NCBI RefSeq assembly: GCF_030159855.1 | Contig: NZ_BSNG01000001.1 | Span: forward strand, 868,001 to 932,000 | Length of the DNA: 64,000 nucleotides | Origin: Devosia yakushimensis | Lineage (GTDB): Bacteria > Pseudomonadota > Alphaproteobacteria > Rhizobiales > Devosiaceae | Reading direction: 5' to 3' | Shown: one piece after another, positions 24,410 through 33,559 of the stretch | Layout: each line of letters opens with the position of its first letter | How positions within the stretch are numbered: the first letter of the stretch is position 1 | Translations under genes and position numbers: made by a program | The notes under the pieces: generated by a model | Database searches by the model: none | What the model was told of the DNA's origin: nothing | The model's input: the letters and a program-made list of their open reading frames with translations, nothing else

Positions 24410-25615
24410 ATGAACCCAACGATCCTGCGCGCAGCGCTGGTGCTCGGCTTGCTGTCGGCCATCGGTCCCTTCGCCATCGATATGTATCTGCCGGCTTTGC
24501 CCGCTATCGGCACGAGCCTGGGCGCCGATACTGCCCAGGTGCAGGCCAGTCTCATGGCTTTCATGGCCGCCATCGCGGTCTGCCAGCTGTTCTATGGCCC
24601 GGTCAGCGATATGGTGGGGCGCAAGCCGCCGCTTTATTTCGGCCTGGCACTGTTCACCCTTGGCGGCATTGCCTGCGCCGTTGCGCCCTCCATTGGATGG
24701 CTGGTGGCGGCCCGCTTCGTGCAGGGGATCGGCGCTTGCGCTGCCATGGCCCTGCCACGCGCCATTGTGCGCGATGGCTATACCGGCGCCGACGCGGCCC
24801 AGTTGCAGAGCCTTTTGATGCTGGTGTTCTCGGTGTCGCCGATTCTGGCGCCGCTGGGGGGCAGCCTTATCGTCGAGTTCGGCGACTGGCGCGCGATCTT
24901 CTATGCTGTCGCGGGCATCGGCCTGTTCGGCATTTTGTTGATTGCCTTCTTCCTCAAGGAGACCCGCCCAGCCTCGGCGCGGCTTGAGAGCAGTGTCGGC
25001 AGCGCAATCCGCGGCTATGGCGTGCTGCTGCGCGACCGTAATTTCCTGGGCCTGTCGATGATCGGCGCCTTCGGCATGTCGAGCTTCATGGCCTATCTCG
25101 CCAATTCGTCCTTCGTCCTGATCGACCATTACGGGCTCAACCCGACGCAATACAGCATCATGTTCTCGATCAACGCGATCTCCTTCATCGGCGTTTCGCA
25201 ACTGACGGGCCTGCTTACCCGGCGCTATGGGCTCAATGCCGTGGTGCGGACGGCGGTCAGCGGCTTCATCGTGGTGATGGTGGCTTTGGCCCTGGTCTTT
25301 GCGCTGGGCGTCGACCGGCTCGATGTGCTCGCGGTCCTGCTCTTTGTCGGTTATGGCTTCCTCGGACTGGTCATTCCGACCACGGCCGTCCTGGCGCTGG
25401 AAGAGCATGGCGCCATTGCCGGCACGGCTTCGGCGTTGATGGGCACACTGCAATTGGTGACCGCGGCGGTGGTCATGGGCGTGGTCGGCAGTTTCTTCGA
25501 TGGCACGGCCAAGCCCATGGTGCTGGGCATTGCCGCCTGCGCCGTCATCGCCTTCGTTCTCACGCGGCTGACCATCAAGCGGACCCCAGCTCCCCTCGCG
25601 GCGGCCGCTGAATAA
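24410..25615 (+). CDS. Bcr/CflA-type drug exporter (MFS)
   Basis: 401 residues from the ATG at 24410. Twelve membrane helices are expected. The Bcr/CflA opening is clear: GPFAIDMYLPALPAIGTSLG, then the MFS motif A (GPVSDMVGRKPPLYFG) and RFVQGIGACAAMALPRAIVR. This family exports chloramphenicol, bicyclomycin and similar drugs with proton antiport. It is probably controlled by the divergent TetR protein. Confidence 0.93.
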   Translation: MNPTILRAALVLGLLSAIGPFAIDMYLPALPAIGTSLGADTAQVQASLMAFMAAIAVCQLFYGPVSDMVGRKPPLYFGLALFTLGGIACAVAPSIGWLVAARFVQGIGACAAMALPRAIVRDGYTGADAAQLQSLLMLVFSVSPILAPLGGSLIVEFGDWRAIFYAVAGIGLFGILLIAFFLKETRPASARLESSVGSAIRGYGVLLRDRNFLGLSMIGAFGMSSFMAYLANSSFVLIDHYGLNPTQYSIMFSINAISFIGVSQLTGLLTRRYGLNAVVRTAVSGFIVVMVALALVFALGVDRLDVLAVLLFVGYGFLGLVIPTTAVLALEEHGAIAGTASALMGTLQLVTAAVVMGVVGSFFDGTAKPMVLGIAACAVIAFVLTRLTIKRTPAPLAAAAE

Positions 25616-25622
25616 TCTGACT

Positions 25623-25653
25623 GGCGCCGGATTGGCCCTCCGGCGCCTTTTTT
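25623..25653 (+). terminator. Terminator after the Bcr-type exporter
   Basis: GGCGCCGG and CCGGCGCC form a perfect 8-bp stem with a nine-base loop, followed by TTTTTT. The further 230 bases up to the next gene hold nothing else I recognise. Confidence 0.9.
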
Positions 25654-25889
25654 ATGGGCAGCGTTGATCGGCTTTTTCGAACAATGCGTTTGGGCATGCG
25701 GACGAATGAGGTCAGTCGGGCCGCTCATCCACGCTGGTTCGGGTCAAAATCCTTGGGTTTCCGATACTTACAAGAATGTGCCCTAGGCGGATTCTGGTGA
25801 CCGGATGACAATTTAGTGCCTCCTTGCGAGCTGAAGGCGTAGGCACATATATCGCCTCAGTTACGATTTGTTACCAAGGAGGGCTTCAA

Positions 25890-26504
25890 ATGTCCAAACT
25901 CAAAATCGCCGTCATCATCTCGTCCACCCGCCCGACCCGCTTTGGTGAACTGCCTGCCAAGTGGATCGCCGAAAAGATCAACGAGCGCCCCGAGCTGCAA
26001 GCCGAAATCGTTGACCTGCGCGACTTCAACCTGCCGTTCTTTGACGAAATGGCCTCCAATGCATGGATGCCGTCGGCCAATGACAATGCGGTCAAGTGGC
26101 AGAACAAGATCAGCGAATTCGACGGCTATGTCTTCGTCACCGCTGAATATAACCGCTCCATCACCGGCGCTCTCAAGAACGCTCTCGACCAGGCCTATGT
26201 GAACTGGAACAAGAAGCCGTTCGGCGCTGTGGGCTATGGCTCCGTCGGTGGCGCCCGTGCCGTCGAGCACCTGCGCAATATCGGCGTCGAGCTGCAGATG
26301 GTCCCGACCCGTTCGGCCGTCCACATCGGCGGCGCAGATTTTGCTGCCGTCCATCCCGGTTTCGGCGGCACCAAGACCATTGCCGACCTCGAAAGTTCGA
26401 TCGGCAACTCCGCCAAGGACATGCTGGACCAGCTGACCTGGTGGGCCAAGGCAACCAAGGTTGCCCGCGATGCAGACGCTGCTCTCGTGCAGGCTGCCGA
26501 GTAA
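25890..26504 (+). CDS. NADPH-dependent FMN reductase family protein
   Basis: 204 residues from the ATG at 25890, with a strong AAGGAGGG site. The flavodoxin-like fold is shown by IAVIISSTRPTRFGE at the N-terminus (FMN phosphate loop, S-S-T-R), DLRDFNLPFFDE, VFVTAEYNRSITGALKNALD, and GYGSVGGARAVEHLR. Members reduce FMN, azo dyes, quinones or chromate. It is flanked by a terminator-like hairpin and appears monocistronic. Confidence 0.92.
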   Translation: MSKLKIAVIISSTRPTRFGELPAKWIAEKINERPELQAEIVDLRDFNLPFFDEMASNAWMPSANDNAVKWQNKISEFDGYVFVTAEYNRSITGALKNALDQAYVNWNKKPFGAVGYGSVGGARAVEHLRNIGVELQMVPTRSAVHIGGADFAAVHPGFGGTKTIADLESSIGNSAKDMLDQLTWWAKATKVARDADAALVQAAE

Positions 26505-26542
26505 TTTAGCCTTACGAAGACCTCCAAGCCTTCGTTTACCAG

Positions 26543-26572
26543 CAGGGGCCGTTCCAGAAGGGGCGGCCCCTG
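26543..26572 (+). terminator. Stem-loop after the flavin reductase gene
   Basis: CAGGGGCCG pairs exactly with CGGCCCCTG across a 12-base loop. The following bases (TTGTATTG) are only moderately U-rich, so termination is likely but not certain. Confidence 0.65.
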
Positions 26573-26662
26573 TTGTATTGAAAGCTTTGCGATGCCGTGG
26601 TTGTGTGTAACGGTCGCCCGGTGTATAGCGGCGCCCGCCCTGACCAAGAGAGCACAAGGTTC

Positions 26663-28588
26663 ATGACGCAGACCAACGCTGCCGGCGAAGCCGCCGGAGC
26701 CGATGCGAGCGGCGCCGTACACTCCCCATCCGACAAGCATCTTCCCGTCCTCGTGCTCGGTGCACTGGGCGTGGTTTATGGCGATATCGGCACCAGTCCG
26801 ATCTACGCTTTCCGCGAAGCCATGCATATCCGGCCCGGCGCGGCATCGAGCGATGTCGAGATTCTGGGGTTGTTGTCGCTGATCGTCTGGGCGCTGACGC
26901 TGACGGTGGCCGTCAAATACGTGTTCTTCGTCACCCGTGCGGACAATAATGGCGAAGGCGGCACGCTGTCGCTGATCGCCCTGGCGCGCAAGACATTCAC
27001 CCACCCGCCGGCCTGGATTACCGGACTCGGAATCATCGGGGCGGCGCTGTTTTTCGGCGACGCCATCATCACGCCGGCCATGTCGGTGCTCTCGGCTGTG
27101 GAAGGGCTCGAGGTGGTGGCGCCCGACCTCACCCGGTTCGTGGTGCCCATTACCATCGTGCTGATTATCGGCCTCTTCATGGTGCAGAGATTCGGCACGG
27201 CCAAGGTGTCCATTGTCTTCGGACCCATAACGGGCCTGTGGTTCCTGACCCTGGGCATATCGGGCCTTTTCCACATCACGGACTATCCGGCGGTGCTCTG
27301 GGCCCTCAACCCATTGCTAGGCGTGGAATTCGTCTTCTCCCATCTCGGCATTGCCTTCGTGGTCATCGGCGCCATTTTCCTGGCGGTGACCGGCGCCGAG
27401 GCGCTCTATGTCGATCTCGGCCATTTCGGGCGCAAGCCGATCGTCATTGCCTGGTTCGGCATGGTGTTTCCATGCCTGCTGCTGAATTATTTCGGGCAGG
27501 GCGCCTTCGTGCTCAAGGTTGGCGTCGAGAATGTGGAAAGCCCGTTTTTCGAGATGCAGCCCGAATGGGCGCTGGTGCCCTTTGTCGTCCTAGCCACGGC
27601 CGCCACCATCATCGCCAGCCAGGCGGTGATTTCGGGCATGTTCAGCCTGGCCCAGCAGGCCATCGCGCTCAATATGCTGCCGCGCATGGTGGTGCAGCAC
27701 ACCTCCGAAACGCAAAGCGGCCAAGTCTACATGCCGCAGATCAATTCCATGCTGATGGTCGGCGTGCTTCTGCTGGTCGTGGCCTTCCGCAGTTCCGGAG
27801 CCTTGTCGCATGCCTATGGCATTGCGGTATCAGGCGTCATGATCGTCACCCTGATGCTGCTCGTCGTGGTGATGTGGCGCAACTGGAAGTGGCACCCGCT
27901 GGCGGTGATCGGGTTCGGCGCCTTCTTCGCCATTCTCGATGGAGGCTTCTTCATCGCCAATGCGTCCAAGCTGTTCCAGGGTGGCTGGGTGCCGGCGGTG
28001 GTCGCCGGTATCGTTGCGATGCTGATGTGGAGCTGGATCGCCGGCCGGCGGCGTTTGTCGGAAAAGACGCGGCGCGACGAAGTTCCGCTGCAATTCCTGG
28101 TCGATAATCTCTCCAAGAAAAAGCCCACCACGGTTCCCGGCACGGCCGTCTTCCTCACCAGCGATATCGAGGGGGCGCCCACTGCGCTGCTGCACAGCCT
28201 CAAGCATTACAAGGTGCTGCATGAGCAGAATGTCATCCTGACCGTTCGTACTTCGGCCTCACCGCGCGTGCCGGATGATGAGAAGGTGACGATCGATGCC
28301 TATAACGAGCTGTTCAGCCGCGTCATCGTGACCTTCGGCTATATGGAAACGCCCAATATTCCCAAGGCGCTGGCGCTGGGCCGCAAGCTGGGCTGGAAGT
28401 TCGACATCATGTCGACCTCGTTCTTCCTGTCCCGCCGCTCGCTGAAACCGGGCCCAAAGACGGGCTTGCTCCGCTGGTGGCAGGATCGTCTGTTCACGCG
28501 GCTGGCGCGCAATGCCAGCGACGCCACCGACTATTTCCACATCCCTACTGGTCGCGTCGTTGAGATCGGCACGCAGGTTGTTTTGTAG
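26663..28588 (+). CDS. kup: Kup-type potassium uptake protein
   Basis: 641 residues from the ATG at 26663. The N-terminal signature LGALGVVYGDIGTSPIYAFR is diagnostic for KUP/HAK/KT potassium-proton symporters. About twelve membrane helices run to about residue 440 and are followed by a cytoplasmic domain. GGTLSLIALAR and GDAIITPAMSVLSAVEG are also typical. The downstream monooxygenase gene starts nine bases later. Confidence 0.96.
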   Translation: MTQTNAAGEAAGADASGAVHSPSDKHLPVLVLGALGVVYGDIGTSPIYAFREAMHIRPGAASSDVEILGLLSLIVWALTLTVAVKYVFFVTRADNNGEGGTLSLIALARKTFTHPPAWITGLGIIGAALFFGDAIITPAMSVLSAVEGLEVVAPDLTRFVVPITIVLIIGLFMVQRFGTAKVSIVFGPITGLWFLTLGISGLFHITDYPAVLWALNPLLGVEFVFSHLGIAFVVIGAIFLAVTGAEALYVDLGHFGRKPIVIAWFGMVFPCLLLNYFGQGAFVLKVGVENVESPFFEMQPEWALVPFVVLATAATIIASQAVISGMFSLAQQAIALNMLPRMVVQHTSETQSGQVYMPQINSMLMVGVLLLVVAFRSSGALSHAYGIAVSGVMIVTLMLLVVVMWRNWKWHPLAVIGFGAFFAILDGGFFIANASKLFQGGWVPAVVAGIVAMLMWSWIAGRRRLSEKTRRDEVPLQFLVDNLSKKKPTTVPGTAVFLTSDIEGAPTALLHSLKHYKVLHEQNVILTVRTSASPRVPDDEKVTIDAYNELFSRVIVTFGYMETPNIPKALALGRKLGWKFDIMSTSFFLSRRSLKPGPKTGLLRWWQDRLFTRLARNASDATDYFHIPTGRVVEIGTQVVL

Positions 28589-28597
28589 CCTGCCGGG

Positions 28598-29839
28598 ATG
28601 ACGGGTGCGGGCAAGGCGTTGGACATCGCCATTTGCGGGGCGGGGCCGGCGGGCCTTGCCACCGCGCTTTATATGCACCGTCTGGGGCACCGGCCGGTCA
28701 TTCTCGAACGGTTCGACGCGCCCAGACCCTTGGGGTCGGGGCTGATTCTGCAGCCCACCGGCCAGGCCGTGTTGCATGATCTAGGGCTCTTTGAGGCCAT
28801 ATGCGCGCTTGGCGCGCCGCTCGACCGGCTGCATGGCGCCGATGCGCGGTCGGGGCGGGTGGTGCTCGATGTGCGCTATCACAGCCTGCCTGGCATTGGC
28901 CGGGGCCTGGGCATTCATCGGGCGGCGCTGTTCGGCGTATTGCACGATGCCGTGCTGGAGGCAGGCATTTCCATCCGCACCGGCCAATCGGTCCAGGCCC
29001 TGGCGGACTTGCCCGCCGGCCGCCGCGCCGTCCTGTTCGAAGGCGACCAGCAGAGCGAGCCGTTCGATCTGGTGATCGACTGCTTGGGCGGCGGTTCGCC
29101 CCTCAAGCCGCATTCCAGCGGCCCGGGCAAGGCACGTGCTTTGCCGTTTGGCGCGATCTGGGGCACCGTGCCATGGCAGGGCGACGGCTTCGAGCCGACG
29201 GCGTTGACGCAGCGTTACCAGCGGGCCAGCGTCATGATCGGAGTTTTGCCCATCGGCCGCGCCGTGCCGGAGGGGCCGGAACTGGCCGCTTTCTTCTGGA
29301 GTCTCAAGCCGGCCGATTACGAGGCCCTGAGGCAAAAAGGCTTTGCGGCGTGGAAAGAGGCTGTGCTTGGCCATTGGCCCGAAGTGCGGCCTCATCTCGA
29401 TGCCGTCGAGGATTTTTCTGCCATGACCCTGGCGCGGTATGCGCATCACACCATGGCCATGCCGGTCGGGGAGGCACTGGCCTTTGTCGGCGACAGTGCG
29501 CATTCGGCCAGCCCGCAATTGGGGCAAGGCGCCAATATGGCGCTGCTCGATGCCAGGGCGCTGCACCTGGCCTTGCGCGACCATCCGGACGATCTGGACA
29601 AGGCCCTGGCGCATTATGCGAGGCTGCGGCGCGGCCATGTGCGGCTCTATCAGGCGCTCAGCGCCATGTTCACGCCCTTCTACCAGTCCGATAGCCGGAT
29701 GCTGCCCATGGTCCGGGATCTGTTCGTTTCGGCGCTGGCCAAAATTCCGCCGGCCCCGCAATTGCTCGCGGCCATCGTCGCGGGGGCGCTGCTGTCACCG
29801 ATCAAAAAGCTGGAACTGGAAAAGCCGCCGGGGTTCTAG
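28598..29839 (+). CDS. FAD-dependent monooxygenase
   Basis: 413 residues. It belongs to the p-hydroxybenzoate-hydroxylase/UbiH fold: dinucleotide motif ICGAGPAGLATALYMHRLGH at about residues 12-31, ERFDAPRPLGSGL, and the second FAD motif FVGDSAHSASPQLGQGANMA in the C-terminal half (usual form GDAAH). The substrate is not evident. It starts nine bases after kup, so they may share a transcript though their functions seem unrelated. Confidence 0.88.
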   Translation: MTGAGKALDIAICGAGPAGLATALYMHRLGHRPVILERFDAPRPLGSGLILQPTGQAVLHDLGLFEAICALGAPLDRLHGADARSGRVVLDVRYHSLPGIGRGLGIHRAALFGVLHDAVLEAGISIRTGQSVQALADLPAGRRAVLFEGDQQSEPFDLVIDCLGGGSPLKPHSSGPGKARALPFGAIWGTVPWQGDGFEPTALTQRYQRASVMIGVLPIGRAVPEGPELAAFFWSLKPADYEALRQKGFAAWKEAVLGHWPEVRPHLDAVEDFSAMTLARYAHHTMAMPVGEALAFVGDSAHSASPQLGQGANMALLDARALHLALRDHPDDLDKALAHYARLRRGHVRLYQALSAMFTPFYQSDSRMLPMVRDLFVSALAKIPPAPQLLAAIVAGALLSPIKKLELEKPPGF

Positions 29840-29856
29840 TGGGCAAGGCTTCGGGA

Positions 29857-29893
29857 GGTGACGGCCCTCGGGTCAGGCCCGAGGGTGGCGACC
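29857..29893. repeat. Small intergenic palindrome (family A)
   Basis: CCCTCGGGTCAGGCCCGAGGG, split as CCCTCGGG and CCCGAGGG around TCAGG, lies between the convergent monooxygenase and secreted-protein genes. Related copies are near 47062 and 50091. Confidence 0.75.
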
Positions 29894-29897
29894 TCTG

Positions 29898-30332
29898 CTA
29901 CTTCACCATGTCCGGACAAACATAGGGCACGCTCGCCAGGGCGAAATGCTGTTCCTGTACCTCGCTACCCAGCTTGAGGCTCAGCACCAGTTCGGTCGCC
30001 GTGAGGCTCGAAATATCGGCATTGATGGTCATGCCGTCCTCGTCCCAGCTGATCGCGGTGTCTGAAACCTGCTGCCATTTCGAGAGGCGATAGGTTTCCC
30101 AGCAGCTGTCGGAGACCAATGTGCCATCGGCCAGGAATATCTGCATCGGGCCGGGGCGCGAGGGATCGTCGTCAGTGCGCACCCAGACCTTGTTGAGCAG
30201 GGGATTTTCCATTTCCCCGGTATCGTCGGTGGCGTCTTCGACATCCTGGGCGTCCTGCGCCGCAGCGGGCAAGGCGGTGGCGCCAACGCCCCAGACGCTC
30301 ATCAGCGCAATGATCGCAGCCTTGGTATCCAT
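29898..30332 (-). CDS. Secreted hypothetical protein
   Basis: 144 residues from the ATG at 30332. A signal peptide covers about residues 1-22 (IIALMSVWGVGATALPAAAQ), then an acidic linker (DAQDVEDATDDTGEME). The mature domain contains NKVWVRTDDDPSRPGPMQIF, SDSCWETYRLSKW and a C-terminal VPYVCPD, with two cysteines that could form a disulfide. The fold looks like a small beta barrel, but I do not recognise the family. It is convergent with the monooxygenase gene. Confidence 0.7.
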   Translation of the reverse strand: MDTKAAIIALMSVWGVGATALPAAAQDAQDVEDATDDTGEMENPLLNKVWVRTDDDPSRPGPMQIFLADGTLVSDSCWETYRLSKWQQVSDTAISWDEDGMTINADISSLTATELVLSLKLGSEVQEQHFALASVPYVCPDMVK

Positions 30333-30447
30333 CCACTCGTCTCCCGTTGTGCGTCCCTGATCTGGTGACCGCTTCCCTGCATGCCAAGTGTGCCAGCGCA
30401 AAAACGGCAAATTTGCGTTGGCTCACCGGGCTTTGATTGTGGTGGGA

Positions 30448-31572
30448 CTATTCGGCCACAGCACTCATCACGCGCTGCCATTCCTTCACGCGCTTGGTCT
30501 GGTTGGGCCACAGGTCATAATCGGCGATGCCGAGTGTTTTCTGGGCATGCTGAGGCCAGTTCGGATCATCGAGCGCGCCGCGCGCCAGGGCGATGAAATC
30601 GGTGTCACCCTTGGCGATCAGGGCATCGTCGGCCTCCGGGTCGCCGCCCAGCAGCCCCACGGCCATCACCGGAATATCGGCGCCATCGCGCACGGCCTTG
30701 GCCAGCGGCACCTGATAGGCCGGGCCGGTCTTGATCGAGGCGCCATCAAAGCCGCCGCTCGAGCAGTCGATGGCGTCGACGCCGCGCGCCTTGAGTTCGC
30801 GCGACAGCACGACGCTGTCCTCGGTCTGCCAGCCATCGGGGTGCTGGTCGCTGACCGACAGGCGTACGATCAGCGGCTTGTCGGCCGGCCAGACGGCGCG
30901 GAGCGCCTCGGTCACTTCCAGCACCAGCCGCATGCGATTTTCGCGGCTGCCGCCATAGCGGTCGGTGCGCTTGTTGGCGAGCGGGGAGAGGAATTGATTG
31001 AGCAGATAGCCATGGGCGGCGTGGATTTCGACTGTGTCGAAACCGGCCTGATTGGCGCGCACCGCTGCGGCCGCGAAAGCCTCGATGACGTTGTTTATGC
31101 CGGCCTCGTCGAGCTCATCCGGCTTGGTGAAATTGCGGTTCTCGGTATGGATCACCGGGCTTGGCGCCACCGGCGTCCAGCTTTCGAAGCCCACGGCGGG
31201 CTTTTCTGCCTCGGTTTCGTCAAAGCCATTGCGCCATGGCACGGGGGTCGAGGCCTTGCGGCCGGCATGGGCCAGTTGGATACCGGCAGCGGCGCCCTGG
31301 CTCTGGATGAACTGCACGATACGGGCCAGGGCCGGAATATGTTCGTCTTTCCACAGGCCCAGATCGCCATAGGAAATGCGGCCCTCCGGCACGACGCCGG
31401 TTGCCTCCACGATCACCAGCCCGAACCCGCCAATGGCGAAGCGCCCAAGATGCACCAGATGCCAGTCGGTGGCGAAGCCGTCCTTGGCCGAATATTGGCA
31501 CATGGGGGCGACAACGGTGCGGTTGCGCAGGGTCACGCCGCGAAGCGTGGCAGGCGAAAAGAGTTGGGGCAT
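30448..31572 (-). CDS. Old-yellow-enzyme family oxidoreductase (YqjM-like)
   Basis: 374 residues. It is a TIM-barrel FMN enzyme: LFSPATLRGVTLRNRTVVAPMCQYSA (split across the first strand) with the YqjM-type cysteine in MCQYSA, QLAHAGRKAS, HAAHGYLLNQFLSP, and NKRTDRYGGSRENRMR for FMN phosphate. Enzymes of this class reduce activated C=C bonds with NADPH. The MFS gene lies about 100 bases upstream on the same strand. Confidence 0.94.
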   Translation of the reverse strand: MPQLFSPATLRGVTLRNRTVVAPMCQYSAKDGFATDWHLVHLGRFAIGGFGLVIVEATGVVPEGRISYGDLGLWKDEHIPALARIVQFIQSQGAAAGIQLAHAGRKASTPVPWRNGFDETEAEKPAVGFESWTPVAPSPVIHTENRNFTKPDELDEAGINNVIEAFAAAAVRANQAGFDTVEIHAAHGYLLNQFLSPLANKRTDRYGGSRENRMRLVLEVTEALRAVWPADKPLIVRLSVSDQHPDGWQTEDSVVLSRELKARGVDAIDCSSGGFDGASIKTGPAYQVPLAKAVRDGADIPVMAVGLLGGDPEADDALIAKGDTDFIALARGALDDPNWPQHAQKTLGIADYDLWPNQTKRVKEWQRVMSAVAE

Positions 31573-31675
31573 TGAGAGCTCGCAGGATCAAACAGGCCGG
31601 GAGGCGGCTGGCCCCCAGCATGCATATTCCCGCATCCATCGGCAAGTGCCGATGGATGCGATCCTGCGTCTGCTC

Positions 31676-33106
31676 TTATTGCGCGGTGGCGAACGACGAT
31701 TGCGCCGCTTCCCGCCCGACCAGTCCGGTCATCCGCAATGCGGCGAGGAAGGCCAAGGCGGCCATTGCGGCGCCCATCACGAAGACCGGGACGATCGCGT
31801 GCTGGATCTGGCCGACTGTTACTGCTGTGGCAAAGCCGGCCGAATTGGCGGCAACCCCGGCCAGGGCAGCGCCGATGGCATTGCCGGCCGACTGGGTGGT
31901 GGGCAGCAGTGCCGAGGTGCGGTCGCGGTCATCGTCGCTGGCCGATTCCATCAATGTCAGGTTCAGGTAGCCATTGCAGATGCCGAAGCCCGAGCCCAGG
32001 GCCAGTTGTGCAACCAGAACGACGGCGATCTGACCCAGCAACAGGCCGGTGAGGATGCCGGCAAGGCCAAGGGCGATCAGCGCCGGGCCGGTGCGGATCA
32101 GGGTCTTGCGGGTTTCACGCTGGCGCACATTGGCCACGGTGATGGCCGACAGACTCCAGGCGACGGCCATAACCGCGCCGATGGCCCCGGCCAGGGTTGG
32201 GCCATAGCCCCAGAGCTGCTGCACCAATAGCACCAGATAGACGGCTGACGAAGCGCCGGCGATGGGCATGAGCAGCACGACCCAGAAGCCGCTTCCGATG
32301 ACCGAATTGGGCCAGAAAGCGCCTGTCGGCATCAGCCGGACGCGGCTGCGGCGATCGAGCAGCACCGAGCCGACCAGCAGCACGGCCGCGCCGACCAGCA
32401 AAGCGGTCGCCGACAATGGCGCTGCGATGCCGGCCAGGGCGACCAGCATGATGCCGCCGCCAATGGTGAGCAGCCGAATGCCGGGGAAGCCGTGGCTTTC
32501 GGCATTGCTGGCCGTTTTGCCGGGCACGACGAAGGCCACCATGACGGCAAAGATCAGCACCAGTGGCACATTGACCAGGAAGGCAGCGCGCCAGGAGACC
32601 AGTTCGGTCAGCAGGCCCGCAAGCAAGGGGCCGCCAAAGGCAGCCACGGCCCAGACCGACGCCTGCGTGCCGAACACTTTGGGCACTAGGCGGGCAGGGA
32701 AGAGTTCCGGGATCAGCGCGAAACAGATGGCCGCGACGATGCCTTCGCCCAGCCCCTGGAACGACCGGCCGATAAGGACTTCGGTCATGGTTGAGGCATT
32801 GGAAGCGATCAGCGTGCCGACAAGGAAAACGGCGCTGGAGGCCAGAAGGGCGGTGCGCGAGCCGAGACGCTGCTTGATCAGCGCTGCGCCCGCGCCGCCC
32901 ATGATGGCAAAGACCAGATAAAGCGTCAGCGCCCAGGAAATCAGCTCGATCCCGCCCAGATGCAGCACCGCGGTTGGCAGCGCAGTGCCGGCCAGAAAGG
33001 CATTGAAGGCGAAGAGCGCGACGCCCAGGCACAGGATCAGCGTTACCGTCGCATAGCGCGGCGCAAAGATCTCCGCCCAGCTCCCGCTGCTGGAAGATTC
33101 AGACAT
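31676..33106 (-). CDS. MFS exporter
   Basis: 476 residues with about 14 hydrophobic segments, starting VTLILCLGVALFAFNAFLAG, and carrying a shortened motif A region (KQRLGSRTALL) and an LIGRSFQGLGEG segment. This is the DHA2-like drug-exporter layout, but the substrate is unknown. The region upstream of the start carries palindromes on both sides of a possible promoter, suggesting control by a repressor that is not encoded next to it. Confidence 0.86.
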   Translation of the reverse strand: MSESSSSGSWAEIFAPRYATVTLILCLGVALFAFNAFLAGTALPTAVLHLGGIELISWALTLYLVFAIMGGAGAALIKQRLGSRTALLASSAVFLVGTLIASNASTMTEVLIGRSFQGLGEGIVAAICFALIPELFPARLVPKVFGTQASVWAVAAFGGPLLAGLLTELVSWRAAFLVNVPLVLIFAVMVAFVVPGKTASNAESHGFPGIRLLTIGGGIMLVALAGIAAPLSATALLVGAAVLLVGSVLLDRRSRVRLMPTGAFWPNSVIGSGFWVVLLMPIAGASSAVYLVLLVQQLWGYGPTLAGAIGAVMAVAWSLSAITVANVRQRETRKTLIRTGPALIALGLAGILTGLLLGQIAVVLVAQLALGSGFGICNGYLNLTLMESASDDDRDRTSALLPTTQSAGNAIGAALAGVAANSAGFATAVTVGQIQHAIVPVFVMGAAMAALAFLAALRMTGLVGREAAQSSFATAQ

Positions 33107-33121
33107 AGCTACTCCCCCTTG

Positions 33122-33183
33122 GAATAAACAAGCGATGCCTTGTTATATTCTTGGCAATTTGAAAAGCAATAGCTTGTTTTATT
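33122..33183. promoter_or_regulatory. Palindrome cluster upstream of the MFS exporter
   Basis: AACAAG-CGATGC-CTTGTT (33127-33144) is a perfect inverted repeat. AAGC-AATA-GCTT (33164-33175) is another. GAATAAACAAGC (33122-33133) is also repeated in inverted form with one extra T at 33171-33183. They lie 16-77 bases upstream of the start codon on the minus strand and look like operators. Confidence 0.6.
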
Positions 33184-33559
33184 CGATTTTGGTGCGGCGA
33201 GGCCGCGCCGTAAAATGGATCTTAATGAGCCAAAGGTCTTGTTTTTTCTGCGTTAGTGGCCCGGGATTTTCGCTAGAGAACTCATTTCGCTGCGCTTTTT
33301 CGGCAATAAAAACCGCCGCGGCGGCGAGCGCCCCGGTGGCAATAATCGGCCTGGATTGGGCTTTAGCTGACCGGGAATTGAGTCGCCTGGCCGGCCACTA
33401 CATATCAGGTTACGAACAGCGCATTGATGAATGCGCCGGGCAGGTAGCTGCCGGTTCGCCGGTATCGCAGAGCGGGAAACGGGGGCCAGCGCCGAGTTTT
33501 CGCTTTCGACAGGGGGATTTGTCGGGCTAGTCTCCCCAACAAAGACGGGGGAACCGCCG
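33184..33559. other. Intergenic region before pccB, no gene recognised
   Basis: About 375 bases. The only long frame (33135-33530, plus) has no good ribosome site, no recognisable motif and a composition unlike the neighbours, so I do not call it. The region probably holds the promoter of the pcc/mut operon. I looked for the TTTGCAA-type site of the PccR regulator and found no convincing copy. Confidence 0.5.

Noticed and set aside
33135..33530. 131-codon frame between the MFS exporter and pccB
   Set aside because: No Shine-Dalgarno, no recognisable motif, and the front overlaps the palindrome cluster. Its amino acid composition looks like translated non-coding DNA.
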